Positions 33,168-42,659 of a stretch of DNA of 53,125 nucleotides are shown here, piece by piece (positions within the stretch are counted from its first letter, which is position 1; every line of letters begins with the position of its first letter). The notes under the pieces are model-generated. The model was not told where the DNA came from. It was given only the letters and a program-made list of their open reading frames with translations, and made no database searches. Source of the stretch: Victivallales bacterium (GTDB lineage: Bacteria > Verrucomicrobiota > Lentisphaeria > Oligosphaerales > Oligosphaeraceae); assembly GCA_017535315.1 (NCBI GenBank), contig JAFXUD010000084.1, positions 1 to 53,125 of the forward strand, given 5' to 3'. The position numbers and the translations under genes are program-made.

Positions 33168-34274
33168 ATGATTTCACGTATTCATCTCATACGCTATCGC
33201 AACTATGATGATTGTGTCATAGATTTTGATTCGGGGATGAATCTGCTTGTGGGAAGAAACGGGCAAGGAAAGACAAATATTCTGGAAGCAGTCTATTATC
33301 TTTCTTTGCTGCGTTCATTCCGCACGGCAAATGTGAATGAATTGCGGCAGTGGAAAAGCAATTTCTTCACGGTCTCGGGGCTGATTTCTTCTAGTGTTGG
33401 ACCTGCGGATGAACTGACTGTTTCGTATGATGCGGAAAGGCGGATGATGGTGAATGGCGTACCTGTCTATCGGGCAAGTGACTTTGTCTTCAGGTTTATT
33501 TGCGTAACCTTCATTCCAGAGGACTTGGAACTTGTTCAAGGTGCACCATTGCAGAGGCGAAGGTTTCTGGATATTGCAATTAGTCAGATTTCTCAGGATT
33601 ATCTGCATAATCTTCAAGGATATGTCACTGCATTGAAGAGCAGAAACGCGCTTTTGAAGCAACCTGAAAAATTCGATAAGCTAATGGTCACGGCATATGA
33701 TACGCTTTTGGCACGAAATGGAGCTGCGATTGAAGTTGCAAGACTTGAGTTTGTAAAGAAGCTGAATGAGCGTCTTGCACAGCTTTCAGAGAGATTGCTG
33801 GAGGATGGCAGGTTGTTGCATTTGAAATATATGTTCAGACTTGGAAACAATTTGCTCCAGGAACATCATCTTGAACAGGGAGAATTGGAAAGTGCCATAC
33901 GGGAAGGGTTAGAAAGAAATTATGAACGCGATCTGCAGAACGGAAGTACAAGCATTGGGCCGCATCGCTCGGACTTTACCTGTATTTTAGGTGATGTGAA
34001 TATGGGTAGTTATGCATCCCAAGGTGAAGGCAGACTTGCTTCACTCTCCATTAAACTTGCCTGCTTGGATATCATCCGTGAGGCAAGAGGCTCCAATGAC
34101 ATTACGTTGCTTGTGGATGATGTGACAGGGGAACTTGATGTTCATCGTAAAAGCTGCTTCTTCTCAGTAATGGGAGAAGTGGGTCAGGTGTTGTTTGCAT
34201 GTACAGAGGTTCCGCAGGGGTTCAGTGAAAAGGCAAAAAAATTTAATATCAATGCAGGTACGGTGAGGGTTTGA
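33168..34274 (+). CDS. recF: DNA replication and repair protein RecF
   Basis: SMC-like ATPase that loads RecA at single-stranded gaps together with RecO and RecR. 368 residues. Walker A is GRNGQGKT (residues 29-36), the signature is YASQGEGRLASL near 284 (family consensus SQGQ), and Walker B is LLVDDVTGELD near 312. The N-terminus MISRIHLIRYRNYDD matches the family start. The Shine-Dalgarno AGGA abuts the ATG, so translation may be weak or coupled to dnaN. A short ACGGCA/TGCCGT hairpin with a following T-run lies in the 77-bp gap. Confidence 0.95.
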   Translation: MISRIHLIRYRNYDDCVIDFDSGMNLLVGRNGQGKTNILEAVYYLSLLRSFRTANVNELRQWKSNFFTVSGLISSSVGPADELTVSYDAERRMMVNGVPVYRASDFVFRFICVTFIPEDLELVQGAPLQRRRFLDIAISQISQDYLHNLQGYVTALKSRNALLKQPEKFDKLMVTAYDTLLARNGAAIEVARLEFVKKLNERLAQLSERLLEDGRLLHLKYMFRLGNNLLQEHHLEQGELESAIREGLERNYERDLQNGSTSIGPHRSDFTCILGDVNMGSYASQGEGRLASLSIKLACLDIIREARGSNDITLLVDDVTGELDVHRKSCFFSVMGEVGQVLFACTEVPQGFSEKAKKFNINAGTVRV

Positions 34275-34275
34275 A

Positions 34276-35202
34276 ATGGAAAAAAAGGAATCTTTTTTAT
34301 GTGTTGCAGCATTGCTTTTGGGCATTGCCTTGTTCAGCACGGTGGAAATAGCAGGAAAGGCAATCAACAACATAGCGAAAATTGAGTCTTTTGTGATGGT
34401 CTTTATGCGTTTCTTCGTGACAGGTGTTGTACTGGTCGCAATCAGTTTGCCAGGATATCTGAAGAAAAACATGCTGACCCGTATTGACTGGTGTGTTTTT
34501 TTGTTGAATGGCCTCATCGGCATCGCTGCTTCCATCACCCTTTTCCATATAGGCATCGACATGTTTGAAAATGCCTCATCTGCAGCAGTAGTTTTCAGTG
34601 CCAATGCGCTTTTTACGGTTGTTATTGCCAGATTCATCAATCATGAAAAACTGACGCTTATGAAGTGCATTGCCGTTCTTTTAGGACTCATTGGAATTAG
34701 TCTATTCATCTTTGAGAAGGGAAATCCTGACTTACAGGTGCTAGGGTCTATTTGCGTAATGTGCTGCTCGGCATTTCTGTTTGGAATCAGTGTCTGCATC
34801 ACCCGAAGAGTCGTGAAAAGATATGGGGCCATGCTTTTCATGGGTATGTCTTCGCTGATTGGCTCTATTATCACATTGCCGATTGCTTTGCTTACGATGA
34901 ATGAAGGGGTAATGGAGAGAATGCATGCAACCTTTTGGCCGATGTGCTACATGGTGCTGATTGGAACGACCCTGGCTTATTTTCTGTACTACTATGGTCT
35001 TTCAGGCGTATCGGCCTCCAAGGCCAGCATCGCCTTTTTCTTGAAGCCAGTTCTCGCCTGCATTTTCGCAAGCATCTATTTTTATCCAAACAATAAAATG
35101 AATGCTTGGACAATCACTGGAACAGTCATTATCGTCCTAGCCATGAGTTTAACCTTGATAAAGGAAAAAACTCTGGAAAACAGTGATTTGCAGAAAAAAT
35201 GA
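34276..35202 (+). CDS. EamA/DMT-family transporter
   Basis: A 308-residue inner-membrane protein with about ten transmembrane helices in two EamA repeats (start VAALLLGIALFSTVEIAGKA, second half beginning VLGSICVMCCSAFLFGISVC). Conserved FMRFFVTG and GTTLAYFLYYYGLSGVSASKAS segments are typical of the drug/metabolite transporter family. Substrate unknown. One base separates it from recF and its stop overlaps the next gene by 4 bp. Confidence 0.85.
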   Translation: MEKKESFLCVAALLLGIALFSTVEIAGKAINNIAKIESFVMVFMRFFVTGVVLVAISLPGYLKKNMLTRIDWCVFLLNGLIGIAASITLFHIGIDMFENASSAAVVFSANALFTVVIARFINHEKLTLMKCIAVLLGLIGISLFIFEKGNPDLQVLGSICVMCCSAFLFGISVCITRRVVKRYGAMLFMGMSSLIGSIITLPIALLTMNEGVMERMHATFWPMCYMVLIGTTLAYFLYYYGLSGVSASKASIAFFLKPVLACIFASIYFYPNNKMNAWTITGTVIIVLAMSLTLIKEKTLENSDLQKK

Positions 35203-36896
35203 AAGATAGGTGTTTATCACAAAAAACGCCTGGCGTGATGCTCTATTTTCTGGCGTTCACCTCTGTGCCAACGTTGTTGTATATCACATATGGTGTTTTA
35301 TCGTACTGTGACATGCTACCTGACCGCATTGGCACGGTGTTTACCGTCATGGCTTCACTTTCCGTTATACTGCGGCTTTTTTACGACAACATTTCACTGT
35401 TGTATTTTGGACGTCTCTATAGAAAACATTTTAGTGGACGTCTCTCGGATTGGCCAATTCTCTGTTATTCTATCCTGACCATTTTAAACATCTTTTTTAT
35501 TGTGTTTATTTCAGGAAATGGCGGGTTGTATAACGCATACGTCAATTCCTGTGGCTTTATGTATGTCGTATTCATTTCGAACATTATTGTGCCAGTCATG
35601 GCTGTTCCTTTGCTTCTTTCTTTTCGCATGAGTAGCGCATGGATGCATCTGATATGTTCTGTTTGTGTTTTCTATGCAACCTCAATTGCGTGGATTCTAT
35701 TTGGAGGGATTGTTTTCCAGTCTTTGGGTGAGAATAGTTCAGAGATTTTTGCTTCCTTGCCTTTCTCTTTGTTCATCACCGAAACAGCTCCATCTGAAAG
35801 CACATTTGCCATTTTTTGCACGATATTTTTTATATGTGCTGTAGCGGGTTATATCCTTCATGCCCTGTTCATAGCAAAATTAGAGAACAGGGTGTTTTCA
35901 AGGGTGTTTTTGCCCTTGACATATACGCTGTTATCCGTTTCATTAATCTCATACGTGGTGCTTTTAAGCATGACGTTTATTATTGATAAAAAGAATGCCT
36001 CTTCCTTATCCTTACTTGAAAGTACGCATGGGATTGCTTTCACAAGTGGCAATGTCGAAAAGCAATACCTGAATTTGGAAAAGCCAAATAAACAATTCTG
36101 GAAAGCATTCATTGAGAATGTCAATAATACCGATTCCATGGCGAAAAATGACCAACTTCTTGACAATATCAGTGAGTTGCCAAAGTTCAATAGGGATTTT
36201 GAAAGAAGCTATTCAGGCACTGCCGATGATTTGGAGGCCATTGCCGTGTTTCGTGTCTTCAACAGTAAACGGATGGATGATGCCTTGCAGAAGAAAGATG
36301 TGGATTCTGCAATGAAATACTATAAGTATGATTGCATGCTTGACAATGCCCTTTTGGGCGATGTCTATGCTGTTGCTGCCGTCCAGAGGATGAGTTATGG
36401 TGACAAGGCAACGCTGGCCTTGCTGAAATCAGGGTTGCTGGATGAAGCGCAGTTGGGAAGAATGCACAAGGAATGTTATAATCGAGAGGCAAAGGCTGCA
36501 CTTCTGCTGAAAAGGGTTTCTTTTTGGTATGATTTCTGCTATGTGTCTTTAGCAGAAAAACGTGCGGAAGAGTGTTTCATTGAAATACCTTCAGGCAAGT
36601 ACATTCCATTTATCTCCATCTGTTTTTCAAAATGGCTGTTTCCGCAGTTGTATTATTCATATTACAAGAGCCTTAATGATAGTCTGAAGGATAACAAGAG
36701 CAACTCTCTTGATACATTACGCAATTATACGTTTAAGGAGGAACGCGAAGTATTGATTGCGGTTTCTGGAGAACTCTTCAAATGCCGTCGTGGGCGCTAT
36801 CCTAGGGAAATCTCCGAGCTATTTCCTGATTTGCTGCCTGTTTTGCCAGCCAATCCTTTTAGTGGAAAGCCACTGGAATACTCTTTTAAGTGGTAA
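35199..36896 (+). CDS. Polytopic membrane protein with C-terminal soluble domain, unknown
   Basis: A 565-residue protein I do not recognise. The first ~275 residues hold about seven hydrophobic helices (for example LYFLAFTSVPTLLYITYGVL, SILTILNIFFIVFISG, MHLICSVCVFYATSIAWILF, LTYTLLSVSLISYVVLLSM). The remaining ~290 are polar and helical, ending RGRYPREISELFPDLLPVLP-like and ANPFSGKPLEY; a similar YP..l..L.P..L...P.DPF.G.PL.Y ending recurs in planctomycete/lentisphaere proteins of unknown role. The stop TAA is the first triplet of a family C repeat. It probably shares an operon with the EamA gene through a 4-bp overlap. Confidence 0.6.
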   Translation: MKDRCLSQKTPGVMLYFLAFTSVPTLLYITYGVLSYCDMLPDRIGTVFTVMASLSVILRLFYDNISLLYFGRLYRKHFSGRLSDWPILCYSILTILNIFFIVFISGNGGLYNAYVNSCGFMYVVFISNIIVPVMAVPLLLSFRMSSAWMHLICSVCVFYATSIAWILFGGIVFQSLGENSSEIFASLPFSLFITETAPSESTFAIFCTIFFICAVAGYILHALFIAKLENRVFSRVFLPLTYTLLSVSLISYVVLLSMTFIIDKKNASSLSLLESTHGIAFTSGNVEKQYLNLEKPNKQFWKAFIENVNNTDSMAKNDQLLDNISELPKFNRDFERSYSGTADDLEAIAVFRVFNSKRMDDALQKKDVDSAMKYYKYDCMLDNALLGDVYAVAAVQRMSYGDKATLALLKSGLLDEAQLGRMHKECYNREAKAALLLKRVSFWYDFCYVSLAEKRAEECFIEIPSGKYIPFISICFSKWLFPQLYYSYYKSLNDSLKDNKSNSLDTLRNYTFKEEREVLIAVSGELFKCRRGRYPREISELFPDLLPVLPANPFSGKPLEYSFKW

Positions 36897-37087
36897 TTAT
36901 TCAGAAGGGTAAGCCGCGTAGTGGCAGTAAGAACATAGCCGTGGGTGAAGCGAGCGCCATGACGCGAGCGAAACCCACGGGCAGACGATACCCCTAGTTT
37001 ATTTGCGCCGTGCCGCATAGCGAAGCGGAGCAGCAAGGCGCAGAAAAGCTGGCAGCCTGTGCCAATATGATCCCCTTATGAATAGTT
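36894..37087. repeat. Family C element (C2), starting at a stop codon
   Basis: Begins TAATTATTCAGAAGGGTAAG and ends AATAGTT. Internal GCCGTGGGTGAAGCGAGC, AAACCCACGGGC and GCGCCGTGCCGCAT match C1. Its first three bases are the TAA stop of the membrane protein gene. The uracil-DNA glycosylase gene begins 8-14 bp after it, without a Shine-Dalgarno. Confidence 0.85.
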
Positions 37088-37100
37088 ACTTCAAGTGAAC

Positions 37101-37775
37101 ATGGATATACTGTCGGAAATACCCTTGGATTGGCGTGAAGCCATTGCACCTTTCTACACAAAGGAACAGGCCGATGTTCTTGGTTATGCCTTGCAGGCGC
37201 GATTTGATGCAGGAGAAAACATCTATCCTGCCAGGGAAAACATCTTCCGTGCGTTGAAGGAAACGCCTTTTTCAGAGACAAAGGCAGTTTGGCTTGGGCA
37301 GGACCCCTACCATGAACCAGGACAGGCCATCGGGCTTGCCTTCGCCGTACCAAATGGAACGAAGATGCCACCTTCCCTGAAAAACATCTTCAAGGAGTAT
37401 ATCTCTGATTTGGAGAAGGTTTTCATGCCAACCGATTCCACCCTTCTCGACTGGGCGCACAACGGCGTGCTTCTGCTCAATACCTGCCTGACAGTTCGCG
37501 CCCATGCGGCTGGCTCCCATCGAAAACTGGGATGGGAACCGCTTGTCCAGGCCATTCTAAAAGCAGCGGCACAACGTCCACGAAGCACTGCATTCATCTT
37601 GCTTGGCAACGACGCACGTGCCTATCGCGAACTGGTCGATGATGGAAAAAACGTGATTTTTGAGGCTGCGCATCCGTCGCCGCTTTCCGCATTCCACGGC
37701 TTCTTCGGCTCAAGGCCTTTCACCACCGTCAACGACGCCCTCGTCTCCAAAGGAGAAATACCAGTTCAATGGTGA
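37101..37775 (+). CDS. ung: Uracil-DNA glycosylase, family 1
   Basis: Removes uracil from DNA in base excision repair. About 224 residues from this ATG. GQDPYH (catalytic Asp, residues ~67-72) and HPSPLSA (catalytic His) are the two family-1 motifs; LNTCLTVRAHAAGSH is the Asn-containing uracil-binding segment. A GTG at 37095 would add two residues. Neither start has a visible Shine-Dalgarno, as a family C repeat lies directly upstream. It stands on the same strand as dnaN-recF but separated by the repeat, so probably independent. Confidence 0.95.
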   Translation: MDILSEIPLDWREAIAPFYTKEQADVLGYALQARFDAGENIYPARENIFRALKETPFSETKAVWLGQDPYHEPGQAIGLAFAVPNGTKMPPSLKNIFKEYISDLEKVFMPTDSTLLDWAHNGVLLLNTCLTVRAHAAGSHRKLGWEPLVQAILKAAAQRPRSTAFILLGNDARAYRELVDDGKNVIFEAAHPSPLSAFHGFFGSRPFTTVNDALVSKGEIPVQW

Positions 37776-37822
37776 TTTTTCCCTTGAAATAACCTCAATT
37801 GATTAACTTTTTCTTAATTTTT

Positions 37823-37878
37823 CGCAAAATATCGTTATTTTTTGCGATTGATTTCGCAAAAAATAACGATATTTTGCG
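37823..37878. repeat. Perfect 24-bp inverted repeat, single copy
   Basis: CGCAAAATATCGTTATTTTT (plus TGCG) at 37823-37846 is the exact reverse complement of 37855-37878; the spacer is ATTGATTT. It lies between ung and the second DUF4143 gene and is unlike families A-D. No T-run follows, so it is not a usual terminator; it could be an operator or a remnant of a mobile element. Confidence 0.9.
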
Positions 37879-37924
37879 ATTGATTATATAATTTGTTGCA
37901 TTATATTTGGATTATTTTTTGAGA

Positions 37925-37939
37925 GAGGTAATTTCAAAA
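37925..37939. repeat. Family D half-site
   Basis: GAGGTAATTTCAAAA matches the first 15 bases of the family D arm, but without a matching right arm. It sits 16 nt before the start of the DUF4143 ATPase gene. Confidence 0.6.
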
Positions 37940-37955
37940 TAACAAGAGGTGTGGC

Positions 37956-39128
37956 ATGTATATACATAGAGATTTGGAACATATTCTTTCAGAAGCCATT
38001 TACGGGAAAAAAGTCGTGGTTCTTTATGGCTCCAGGCAAACAGGGAAAACGACGCTCATAGAGCACTTGCTTTCTGATGAGACAATCAAGCGTGAAGGAG
38101 TGGTTAGATTGTCAGGAGATATTATGCAAGAAAAGGAACTGCTTCAATATGATACCATGACAGTTGAAAAGGCAAAAAGCATAATGGGTAATGCCCGCAC
38201 ACTTTTTGTTGATGAGGCCCAGAAAATACTTGATATTGGTTTGACATTGAAAATAATCCATGACCATTTGCGCCATTTGAGAATAATTGCAACAGGTTCC
38301 TCATCGTTTGAATTGTCCGAGAAGGTTGGCGAACCATTAACGGGGAGAATGGAGGAATTCATTCTTCCGACGTTGTCTTTTTCAGAATTATCGCAATACA
38401 CCGATGCTGTCAGTGAAAGAAATGCTCTGGAAACAAGACTTCTCTATGGTTCCTATCCTGAAGTCTGTGCAATGCAAACGGATTTGAAGCGCAAACGGAC
38501 ACTCAAGAACCTTTGTTCTGCCTATCTCTTCAAGGATGTCCTGAAATGGAATAATTTAAAAAACTCCGAAAAACTAGGCAAGTTGGTGAAGGCATTGGCC
38601 CTTCAAATAGGCAGTGAAGTCTCTTATAAAAAGATAGGCGACTTAATTGGTATGGACAATGAAACCGTTGAATCATACATAGAAAGACTTGAAAAGGCAT
38701 TTGTCATTTTTCGACTGACTGCATTTTCGCGAAATCTTCGCAATGAACTTAAAAAATCAAGAAAAATATATTTCTGTGATACAGGCATTCGCAATGCTTT
38801 GATAGCTGATTTCCGTTCATTTGATTTACGGGAAGATGTAGGTCACCTTTTTGAAAACTACCTGATTGTCGAACGGTTGAAATACAATTCCCTGCATGAA
38901 TTGGATGTCCAGTCCTTTTTCTGGCGTATCGCTGGAAATGAATCGAAGGAGATAGACTACCTTGAGGAATCGTCTGATAAAGGAATTGTTGCGTATGAAT
39001 TTAAGTGGAACCCCTTGAAAGCGGCTAAAGCCAAATGTCCATTGCACTTTTCAACCGCTTACCCAGATGCGGAATGGAAATGCGTCTCCCGCAAGAACTA
39101 TGTCGAATTCATTACAGGGGCTATGTAA
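37956..39128 (+). CDS. AAA-type ATPase with DUF4143 domain (second member)
   Basis: A 390-residue relative of the gene at 18367. Walker A is GSRQTGKT (residues 25-32), Walker B RTLFVDEAQ (D86, E87), sensor-like IIATGSSSFELSE near 110. The C-terminal DUF4143 region contains KIYFCDTGIRNALI and a final KEIDYLEES nuclease-like stretch. Role unknown; in some lineages these ATPases are linked to toxin-like or DNA-repair functions, but nothing here supports a choice. GC content is lower than in the window's central metabolism genes. AAGAGG lies upstream. Its TAA stop begins the family C repeat C3. Confidence 0.85.
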   Translation: MYIHRDLEHILSEAIYGKKVVVLYGSRQTGKTTLIEHLLSDETIKREGVVRLSGDIMQEKELLQYDTMTVEKAKSIMGNARTLFVDEAQKILDIGLTLKIIHDHLRHLRIIATGSSSFELSEKVGEPLTGRMEEFILPTLSFSELSQYTDAVSERNALETRLLYGSYPEVCAMQTDLKRKRTLKNLCSAYLFKDVLKWNNLKNSEKLGKLVKALALQIGSEVSYKKIGDLIGMDNETVESYIERLEKAFVIFRLTAFSRNLRNELKKSRKIYFCDTGIRNALIADFRSFDLREDVGHLFENYLIVERLKYNSLHELDVQSFFWRIAGNESKEIDYLEESSDKGIVAYEFKWNPLKAAKAKCPLHFSTAYPDAEWKCVSRKNYVEFITGAM

Positions 39129-39290
39129 CTATTCAGAAGGTAATCCGCGTAGCAACGGCAAGAACATAGCCGTGGGTGTAGCAAGCACCTCTGGCGCGAA
39201 CAAAACCTCAGAGCAGACGATACCACAGTTCCTTTATGCCGTGCCTGCTAGGGGAAGTCTGCTAGGTTGCTTTCTAGGCAACTAAACTAT
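39126..39290. repeat. Family C element, degenerate (C3), starting at a stop codon
   Basis: Begins TAACTATTCAGAAGGTAATC, with AACATAGCCGTGGGTG and TGCCGTGCC recognisable, but the right half is decayed and its end near 39290 is uncertain. Its first triplet is the stop of the DUF4143 gene. Confidence 0.75.
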
Positions 39291-39314
39291 ATAATTTCCT
39301 AAATTAGAAATAAA

Positions 39315-40094
39315 TTAGAATTCGGAGTATTTTCTGTAGTCGAAGCCGATATGGAGACTGGAATCCCTGGAGGGTGCGACCCACTGGGCCTTGCCGCGTT
39401 GCAGGAAGCCTTGGTAGGTCAAGGGGCTGACATGACCGTCCATCATCAGGAAGTTGGACTTGTGGTTGCCCATGCCGCTGCTTGACACTCCGTTTGCATA
39501 GGGTGCTGGCTGCCGCAAGTCCATGCCGCCGCTGTGCCTGTAGGCATGCCAGCAAGCCCAGTTGACGCTGACATTGCCCATGATCATGGAATCAGCCACG
39601 ATCATCGCATTACTGGGTTCCGTGAGGCAAGTCAATTGACGGCATTTTTTCTCCCATTCGGAACCCTGATCGTTGCCCGTCAGATGGGGGTTGATGTTGT
39701 AGTGGGTGTAGCTGTAGAAGCCACTCTGCCAGGCCCCGAAGCCGACAGGTGCGCTCGGGCAGAAGAAGGCGGTCTTGGTGTTGGAAGTACCCGTGTAGGT
39801 AACGCCATAGCCAGGTGTCTTGCCGCCCGTTCCGCCAAGGATTCCAAACCAGAAGCGGGCATCCCAGTTTTCATTGGCGGCCATCGGAATGCGCGCGGGC
39901 ACGATGTAGTCGTCGAAGTCGTCGGCATAAAGGGCGATGGCAAGTCCCATCTGCTTCTCGTTGTTGGTGCAGGTGATGTCCCGCGCCTTCATGCGCGCCT
40001 TGGCCAGCGCGGGCAGCAACATCGCCGCCAGAATGGCGATGATGGCGATGACGACGAGCAGTTCTATCAGTGTGAATTGAAGCAGGCGTTTCAT
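39315..40094 (-). CDS. Pseudopilin-like protein, paralogue 5 of tandem array
   Basis: A 259-residue protein with the type II secretion/type IV pilus N-terminus: MKRLLQ then [20 protein letters not shown], cleaved by a prepilin peptidase before Phe and exported with the hydrophobic helix as assembly spike. [15 protein letters not shown] neck leads to a 200-residue globular domain with variable centre and conserved tail [16 protein letters not shown] (H-x7-DG) and [13 protein letters not shown]. The residue before Phe is Gln, not the canonical Gly. Probably a surface or secretion-apparatus component. Last of five same-strand genes; AAGG precedes its ATG by about 9 nt. Confidence 0.9.
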   Translation of the reverse strand: MKRLLQFTLIELLVVIAIIAILAAMLLPALAKARMKARDITCTNNEKQMGLAIALYADDFDDYIVPARIPMAANENWDARFWFGILGGTGGKTPGYGVTYTGTSNTKTAFFCPSAPVGFGAWQSGFYSYTHYNINPHLTGNDQGSEWEKKCRQLTCLTEPSNAMIVADSMIMGNVSVNWACWHAYRHSGGMDLRQPAPYANGVSSSGMGNHKSNFLMMDGHVSPLTYQGFLQRGKAQWVAPSRDSSLHIGFDYRKYSEF

Positions 40095-40136
40095 GTTGCA
40101 ATCCTTATAGCTATAATTATTGATTTTAGGTATATC

Positions 40137-40922
40137 CTACGGGAATACCGAGTATTTGCGATAGTCGAAGCCAATGTGGAGACGGGCATCTCTGGAGGGG
40201 GCGACCCATTGTGCCGTGCCACGCTGCGAGAAGCCTTGAAAAGTCATGGGTGTCACATGGCCGTCCATCATTAGGAAGTTGGATTTGTGGTTCCCCATGC
40301 CGCTTTCGCCGATGCCAGCGGTTGTATTACTGGGTGTGCGCAAGTCCATCCCTCCGCAGTGGCGATAGGCATACCAGCAGGCCCAGTTGACAGAGATGTT
40401 TGAGGTGAGCATGGAATCCGCCACAATCATTGCATTGCTGGGCTCCGTGAGACAGCTCAGTTGACGGCATTTGTTCTCCCAGGTCGCAGTGGACCGCTGG
40501 TTTCCCGTGAGGTGCGGGTTGATGTTGTAATGGGTGTACTGGAAATTGCCTGCTGTCCAGCCACCAAGTGGATTAGGCGCGCTTGGGCAGAAGAAGGTTG
40601 TGTTGGGGTTGTAGGATCCAGGGTATTGGCATCCATATCCGCCCGTTGTGCCACCATATCCAGAAAGCAAGGCGAACCACATTTCCCAATGGTTGTTTGA
40701 ATAGTTTGGAACGATGATGCGCGCCGGCACGATGAAATCATCAAAGTCATCGGCATAGAGGGCGATGGCAAGCCCCATCTGCTTCTCGTTGTTGGTGCAG
40801 GAGATGTCCCGCGCCTTCATGCGCGCCTTGCTAAGTGCTGGTAACAACATCGCCGCCAGAATCGCGATGATGGCGATGACGACCAATAACTCAATTAACG
40901 TGAATTGCACTATCTTTTTCAT
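40137..40922 (-). CDS. Pseudopilin-like protein, paralogue 4
   Basis: About 261 residues from the ATG at 40922, which has GAGG 6 nt upstream and begins [15 protein letters not shown]; an in-frame ATG at 40943 would add seven residues before the leader and is unlikely. Same design as its neighbours: short positively charged leader, Gln before the cleavage Phe, hydrophobic helix, [12 protein letters not shown] neck, variable middle with [20 protein letters not shown], and tail [20 protein letters not shown]. The middle contains [17 protein letters not shown], near-identical to paralogue 5. Confidence 0.9.
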   Translation of the reverse strand: MKKIVQFTLIELLVVIAIIAILAAMLLPALSKARMKARDISCTNNEKQMGLAIALYADDFDDFIVPARIIVPNYSNNHWEMWFALLSGYGGTTGGYGCQYPGSYNPNTTFFCPSAPNPLGGWTAGNFQYTHYNINPHLTGNQRSTATWENKCRQLSCLTEPSNAMIVADSMLTSNISVNWACWYAYRHCGGMDLRTPSNTTAGIGESGMGNHKSNFLMMDGHVTPMTFQGFSQRGTAQWVAPSRDARLHIGFDYRKYSVFP

Positions 40923-40967
40923 AGTTGCCTCTCTTTTATCCAATCGCTCTTATCGCTCTTATCGCTC

Positions 40968-41756
40968 TTATTCCGAGTACTTCCTGTAGTCAAAGCCAAT
41001 GTGGAGGCTGCGGTCTCTGGAGGGAGCTACCCATTGCGCCGTGCCGCGTTGCAGGAAGCCCTGATAGGTCAAGGGGGTGACGTGTCCGTCCATCATCAGG
41101 AAGTTGGACTTGTTGTTGCCCATACCAGAGGAAGGTACTCCACTGGTGGTTGATGCTGGCTCACGAAGATCCATCCCTCCGCAATGCCTGTAGGCAAACC
41201 AGCAGGACCACAAGGCATAACCAGCAGCCAGAAACATAGAGTCAGCCAGAACTTCGGCGTTGCCTGGGTCTGTCAGGCAGCTCATCTGCCGTGCTTTATT
41301 ACGCCAAAAGGTGTCAGTGCTTTCCATGGAAATATCACCTGAAAGATGGATGTTGTAGTTATAGTGAGTGTATTGGTAATCCCCGTTCGCGTAATACCCC
41401 AGCGGTCTTGGCGCGCTTGGGCAAAAATAGGTGGTTTTTTGATCAGTGTAGCCATTATATGCCACTCCATAGCCACCTGTCTTTCCTTTCCAGCCCGAGA
41501 GAAGGCCAACCCAATGGACGCTCATCCATTCATCGCTGCCGACCTGGGAGACTTTTTCGGGAGTGATATAGTCATCGAAGTCATCGGCATAGAGGAAGAT
41601 GGCGAGGCCAATCTGCTTCATGTTGTTGGTGCAGGTGATGTCCCGTGCCTTGCCGCGTGCCTTGGCCAACGCGGGTAGCAACATCGCCGCCAGAATCGCA
41701 ATGATGGCGATGACGACCAAAAGCTCTATCAACGTAAACTGTATGATTCGTTTCAT
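40968..41756 (-). CDS. Pseudopilin-like protein, paralogue 3
   Basis: A 262-residue protein, [20 protein letters not shown] at the N-terminus, [20 protein letters not shown] in the neck, [20 protein letters not shown] in the middle and [16 protein letters not shown] in the tail. The tail His of the H-x7-DG motif is replaced by Asn (GNNKSN), unlike the other four. The variable part keeps two Cys ([17 protein letters not shown] and YFCPS). No strong Shine-Dalgarno is seen at its ATG. Confidence 0.9.
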   Translation of the reverse strand: MKRIIQFTLIELLVVIAIIAILAAMLLPALAKARGKARDITCTNNMKQIGLAIFLYADDFDDYITPEKVSQVGSDEWMSVHWVGLLSGWKGKTGGYGVAYNGYTDQKTTYFCPSAPRPLGYYANGDYQYTHYNYNIHLSGDISMESTDTFWRNKARQMSCLTDPGNAEVLADSMFLAAGYALWSCWFAYRHCGGMDLREPASTTSGVPSSGMGNNKSNFLMMDGHVTPLTYQGFLQRGTAQWVAPSRDRSLHIGFDYRKYSE

Positions 41757-41806
41757 GGTTTATCTTCTAAAATAATATAGATGGCACTACCTATCAAATG
41801 TGTTGT

Positions 41807-42613
41807 CTAGTCAAAGGGTGCGTATTTTCTGTAGTCGAAGCCGATGTGGAGGGAGGCATCGCGTTGCGGTGCGTTGTATTGACAGACGGCGCGCTGCTTG
41901 AAGCCCTGGTAGGTGAAGTTGGTGACATGACCATCACCCATGAGGAAGTTGGATTTGTGGTTGCCCATGCTCAAGGCTCCGCTGGGCAGCTTTGAGAGTA
42001 AATCTGGTGTGCGGAGGTCCATGCCGCCGGCGTGGCGGTAGGCAAACCAGACAGACCAGTGCGCGTAGGGACTGTCTGTGGTCAAGGAGTCGGCAACGAC
42101 CATGACATCGCTGGGGGTGATTTCGCAGGAACTCTGGCGGGCACACTTGAACCAATAGTCGTTGTTGGGAGCCGTCTGATTGCCGCAGAGGTGGATGTTG
42201 TAGTTGTAGTGGGTGTATTGGTAGTTGCCGGCGGACCAGTTTCCAAATGGGGCCTGCGCACTCGGGCACATGAAAGTGGAGTTGTTGTTGGAAGTGGCAT
42301 AGTTGGTCTCAGTGAACTGGCAACCGTACCCAGCCGTCTTGCCGCCGGAGCCGGAAAGCAGGCCGAACCAGAAGGTTCCATACGAACTGTCGGCGCCGAC
42401 CTGTCTGACATGGTAGGGGACGAGCCAGTCATCGAACTCATCGGTGTAAAGGGCGCAGGCGAGGCCCATCTGCTTCATGTTGTTGGTGCAGGAGATATCC
42501 CGCGCCTTCATACGTGCCTTGGCCAGCGCAGGCAGCAGCATGGCCGCCAGTATCGCGATGATGGCGATGACCACAAGAAGCTCAATCAGCGTGAATGCCA
42601 AAAACTTCTTCAT
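41807..42613 (-). CDS. Pseudopilin-like protein, paralogue 2
   Basis: A 268-residue protein: [20 protein letters not shown], with Ala before the cleavage Phe, then [20 protein letters not shown]. The centre has [20 protein letters not shown] and [16 protein letters not shown]; the tail is [20 protein letters not shown]. This protein and paralogue 1 form a subgroup (MGDGHVTN tail, CEI/CEY segment, 268 residues) distinct from paralogues 3-5 (MMDGHVTPL tail). GAGG lies 7 nt upstream of the ATG. Confidence 0.9.
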   Translation of the reverse strand: MKKFLAFTLIELLVVIAIIAILAAMLLPALAKARMKARDISCTNNMKQMGLACALYTDEFDDWLVPYHVRQVGADSSYGTFWFGLLSGSGGKTAGYGCQFTETNYATSNNNSTFMCPSAQAPFGNWSAGNYQYTHYNYNIHLCGNQTAPNNDYWFKCARQSSCEITPSDVMVVADSLTTDSPYAHWSVWFAYRHAGGMDLRTPDLLSKLPSGALSMGNHKSNFLMGDGHVTNFTYQGFKQRAVCQYNAPQRDASLHIGFDYRKYAPFD

Positions 42614-42659
42614 ATTGGTACCTCATATATTCTAACTTAAGAAGGAGGCAGCGAATGGC

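Noticed and set aside
37925-37939. Family D half-site as a full regulatory operator
   Set aside because: No second arm is present, so only a partial match is reported.
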